Below, piece after piece: positions 61,715-64,000 of a stretch of 64,000 nucleotides of DNA. Each line of letters begins with the position of its first letter. Position 1 is the first letter of the stretch. Both the position numbers and the translations under genes were made by a program. The notes beneath the pieces were generated by a model. That model ran no database searches. It saw only the letters and a program-made list of their open reading frames with translations, and was not told the origin of the DNA. This stretch comes from OLB16 sp964422415 (GTDB lineage Bacteria > Hinthialibacterota > Hinthialibacteria > OLB16): assembly GCA_964422415.1 (NCBI GenBank), contig CAYRBI010000012.1, forward strand, positions 1-64,000. Reading direction: 5' to 3'.

Positions 61715-62960
61715 GCTCGATCTCTTTCATCACACTGTGAATTTTGCTAATCCATTCCAGTAACTCGGCCTTCCCGGAGGGTGTGTCCACGATATTGAAG
61801 AACGCGCTGACTCTTTGGGCCTGGGCTAAGTCCATGTGTTTCTCTAGTGCTTTCAAAAGCGTGTGGCCGTCCGTGTCCGCAGCCAGACCCAGAGCCTTGA
61901 GAACACCCCGCCGGTAGTGTTCATGCAAGATGGGGAAAACCTGCTCCACAGCTCCACGGGAGCCACTCAAGAGTCGGCCAGCGGCAATAGCATATTCGCT
62001 CTGGCGTCTACGATTCCGGTGTGGGAGGTCTTCGGGTTTGCCAAACCGGATCGAAAACGCGAAGAGCGCCACCAGACCCGCCAGAGCTGCCTGGGTCAAT
62101 CCCCATCCCCAACGATCCGCATAGATCAGTTTGATGACCGCGAACCAGGATGGGTCACGCTCCACAAATCCATGGTGGTATTCATCGAAGCCGATCACCC
62201 TGCTCATATCATCTCCCCCCAGTTCGCGAGCTAGATTGACCGCCAGAACAATGTTGTCGCCCTCGGAGATTCCCAGGTTGGAGAATGGATACGTATCAGC
62301 CAGCGCCAGGATGAGGCCTCCTCCAATTTTCACCCGGAGCCCAGCCAATCCATCCTCATCCCGCCAAAGTGGCTCAGGTTCGGCCCCCGTGAGTTTTCCG
62401 GTGGTTGGACTTTCCACCACAAAACGGACCGAGGGCCGTGTGATCACCCTCGAAACTCCCTCGAAAAGAGGGTCTCCGGCGGTGAGGTGTTTATCCGCCT
62501 CAATCACAGTATCCGCGGAGATGTCCCCCTTGAGAGATTCCAAATCCTTTAGGTTGAACCATCCCACATTCTCAGAACACTCCCGCGAGCATTGCGAAAC
62601 CTCCCCACTCGCCACAAGCAGGAGCCGGCCGCCAGCGGTCACCCATTCCTTCAGCTGTTCCCAATCATCCTCCGTCAGGCGGATGGTGGGTTTCATCAGC
62701 ACCATCGATTCAATCTCCTCCAGGAGCAGCGGGGAGTAGGGCTTCCGCAGGCGTGTCACGTGATAGCCAAGCTGTTCCATGGTGAGATAGAGAGCCTTGG
62801 TACCGTAGGATCGATTAAGCAAAGTGGAGGGGGGTTCTTGGATATGCCCCTGTTTCGGTGGTGGCATAAAGAACCACGCGACCAGACCCGCCAGAAGGCC
62901 CAGCGCCAGAAGACAGCTGAATAGAAGAAGGTCAGACCTTTGTGTTGAACTCGGTGCCAT
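61692..62960 (-). CDS. DUF4350 protein
   Basis: A 422-residue protein with a hydrophobic N-terminal anchor (LLLFSCLLALGLLAGLVAWFF), a DUF4350 globular domain containing LYLTMEQLGYHVTRLRKPY and DDWEQLKEWVTAGGRLLLVASG, and a second membrane segment (LTQAALAGLVALFAFSIRFG near residue 300), followed by a helical cytoplasmic tail. It overlaps MoxR and DUF4129 genes, consistent with a single transcript. Function is unassigned in the family. Confidence 0.9.
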   Translation of the reverse strand: MAPSSTQRSDLLLFSCLLALGLLAGLVAWFFMPPPKQGHIQEPPSTLLNRSYGTKALYLTMEQLGYHVTRLRKPYSPLLLEEIESMVLMKPTIRLTEDDWEQLKEWVTAGGRLLLVASGEVSQCSRECSENVGWFNLKDLESLKGDISADTVIEADKHLTAGDPLFEGVSRVITRPSVRFVVESPTTGKLTGAEPEPLWRDEDGLAGLRVKIGGGLILALADTYPFSNLGISEGDNIVLAVNLARELGGDDMSRVIGFDEYHHGFVERDPSWFAVIKLIYADRWGWGLTQAALAGLVALFAFSIRFGKPEDLPHRNRRRQSEYAIAAGRLLSGSRGAVEQVFPILHEHYRRGVLKALGLAADTDGHTLLKALEKHMDLAQAQRVSAFFNIVDTPSGKAELLEWISKIHSVMKEIEHGNTVSH

Positions 62961-63696
62961 TCCGGGTGATCCCGTTGAGTGCTTCCATCAACTTATCACA
63001 GCGGTCCTTATCAGCGGACAGCTGACCATAGAGCACGGGTTCGGCAAGGTGACTGAAAAACCTGAACGCCTTCTGATCTTCCGGAAAGCGGACCAGTTCC
63101 TGGAGATAGCTTCCATTCGTCTTGAAGGGCCGGCGGATGATGCGCCCTTCCTGATCAAGGCGAAGGATCGCGCTAACCATCAAGTAACGAATGGCATTGG
63201 ACCAATCAGCCTCCCGTATCAACCTGAGCGCCTCGGAATAGACACGGCCATAGTCTTGATCACGAACCCCAAGGATCTCATCCTGAGGTGTCTCCCGGCT
63301 CCCTTTTCGAGCCACCTTTCCTCCCATCATGGGGCTGAATGACTGATAGAGCCAGTAAACGAAGTGCCCCAGGATAGCCAACGCACCACCGATCAACCAG
63401 AACCAGAAGGCCCAGCCCAGCCACTCGGGCATGGGGCCAATCCGGTCATCCAGCCATTGGAGGAAGGACTCAATCCAATCCTGGAAACGCTTGAAAAGGG
63501 GGGATTGTTGCTCGCGGAGGTCACGAAACTCCGCTTGTGATAGAACCTCCCTAAGCACACGCTGGGCATCCGTGTGATAGGCTGACAGAGTGACTGGTTG
63601 GGAAACCGGGGCCACTTCTCCCGTCACTTCATCAGCCAGAGCGGACATTCCAGGCGCAAGCCCCACAACCAGAATACAGATCCATGCTGCGCTCAT
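62932..63696 (-). CDS. DUF4129 protein
   Basis: A 254-residue protein with an export or anchor sequence (AWICILVVGLAPGMSALA), a short periplasmic region, a membrane helix (WAFWFWLIGGALAILGHFVYWLY near residues 90-115) and the DUF4129 C-terminal helices (YSEALRLIREADWSNAIRYLMVSAILRLDQEG). The gene overlaps its neighbours by 29 and 4 bases. DUF4129 is a recurrent member of MoxR/DUF58/DUF4350 clusters. Confidence 0.9.
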   Translation of the reverse strand: MSAAWICILVVGLAPGMSALADEVTGEVAPVSQPVTLSAYHTDAQRVLREVLSQAEFRDLREQQSPLFKRFQDWIESFLQWLDDRIGPMPEWLGWAFWFWLIGGALAILGHFVYWLYQSFSPMMGGKVARKGSRETPQDEILGVRDQDYGRVYSEALRLIREADWSNAIRYLMVSAILRLDQEGRIIRRPFKTNGSYLQELVRFPEDQKAFRFFSHLAEPVLYGQLSADKDRCDKLMEALNGITRNGTEFNTKV

Positions 63697-64000
63697 GCTT
63701 CTGGTTGTACACCACCTCCCACGGCCATGGCCAAGCGCTCGAGATCAAAGCCCTCCTTGCGGATACGCAGATCATAATAAAGCAGGACCAGCGGTGCGGT
63801 CTGCAATGGCAGCAGTAAACCTGTCAAAAGTGTGTAGGCGAGTTCGGCCAGAGCAGGATGTGGCCAGGGGATGAACGCGGCCCCAATAAGAAGGATGAAC
63901 ATAATGATCGAGACCAGAACCATCACCACCAAGCCAAGACCAATCCCCTTACGAAGGTTTCCTTGCATCAGTTCCTTTGAACGGCTGAGTGAATTTCCAA
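63693..64000 (-). CDS. C-terminal part of a polytopic membrane protein, continues beyond the window
   Basis: Open frame running off the right edge; an internal ATG at 63968 exists, but upstream residues (SLSRSKELMQGNLRKG) fit the RS-x-x-L-x-x-G motif seen in DUF975/glycerophosphodiester-membrane-domain proteins, so the gene is longer. The visible part has two hydrophobic segments and ends LLYYDLRIRKEGFDLE..., a common C-terminus for the membrane protein that heads such clusters. Overlaps the DUF4129 gene as ATGA. Confidence 0.75.
   Translation of the reverse strand, partial: GNSLSRSKELMQGNLRKGIGLGLVVMVLVSIIMFILLIGAAFIPWPHPALAELAYTLLTGLLLPLQTAPLVLLYYDLRIRKEGFDLERLAMAVGGGVQPEA

Overview
The window looks like a scaffold from an uncultivated diderm (Gram-negative) bacterium. 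LpxA, several lipobox proteins, a FadL-like outer-membrane protein, pseudopilins and many secreted proteins with Pro/Thr linkers support this. Three runs of exactly 100 Ns are scaffold gaps. The phylum cannot be fixed from sequence alone. The long plant/cyanobacterial-type IspH, the PT-linker secreted proteins and the repeat families resemble poorly cultivated lineages near the PVC/FCB groups or Sumerlaeota/Hydrogenedentota-like phyla; this is inference. Housekeeping stretches are GC-rich (40 of 60 bases G/C at 29881-29940 by hand count). Parts of 37-54 kb are strikingly AT-rich (21/60 at 38341-38400, 18/60 at 52441-52500), suggesting accessory or differently evolving DNA.

Layout. 0.1-5.9 kb: a stand-alone receiver protein, then leftward genes for an acyltransferase, an ICMT-like methyltransferase, IspH, a lipoprotein and an alpha/beta hydrolase. 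6.2-10.4 kb: rhomboid protease, a four-OB-fold secreted protein, thymidylate kinase, a cysteine-cluster protein and a small secreted protein, interleaved with two dispersed repeat families. 10.4-16.7 kb (leftward): LVIVD propeller protein translationally coupled to a pseudopilin carrying a choice-of-anchor-U-like domain, a DUF2442 protein, LpxA, a C-rich/G-rich repeat array, and a second pseudopilin coupled to a metallopeptidase/TPR lipoprotein. 17-20.4 kb: FabI and two polytopic membrane proteins. 20.8-23.5 kb: a double SUMF1-fold secreted protein. 23.9-30.7 kb: compact operon DUF1844-dtd-comEA-RDD-xseA followed by an NtrB/NtrC-type pair. 30.8-36.3 kb: a secreted protein, a TPR protein interrupted by a gap, TrmB, and a DUF1080 protein. 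36.4-41.6 kb: a giant mosaic subtilase with an AT-rich beta-helix.

41.9-54.4 kb is the most unusual part: six co-directional, closely spaced genes encoding a sigma-70-family factor, an unrecognised soluble protein, a protein joining a degenerate class III cyclase domain, an intact CHAT protease domain, a membrane segment, a TPR and a CsgG/FlgT-like periplasmic domain, a secreted beta-propeller protein with a C13-like caspase fold that has lost its catalytic His and Cys, a secreted TPR/CsgG-like protein, and a FadL-like outer-membrane protein. Together they look like an envelope-spanning sensing or proteolytic pathway with its own transcription factor. 54.6-57.3 kb: a secreted five-bladed-propeller (GH43/GH130-like) protein. 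57.7-64 kb: the RDD/SpoIIM pair facing the DUF58-MoxR-DUF4350-DUF4129 gene set, the last gene running off the window.

Several large secreted proteins end with one of two kinds of C-terminal tail placed after PT-rich or Ig-like regions, which may be a sorting signal.
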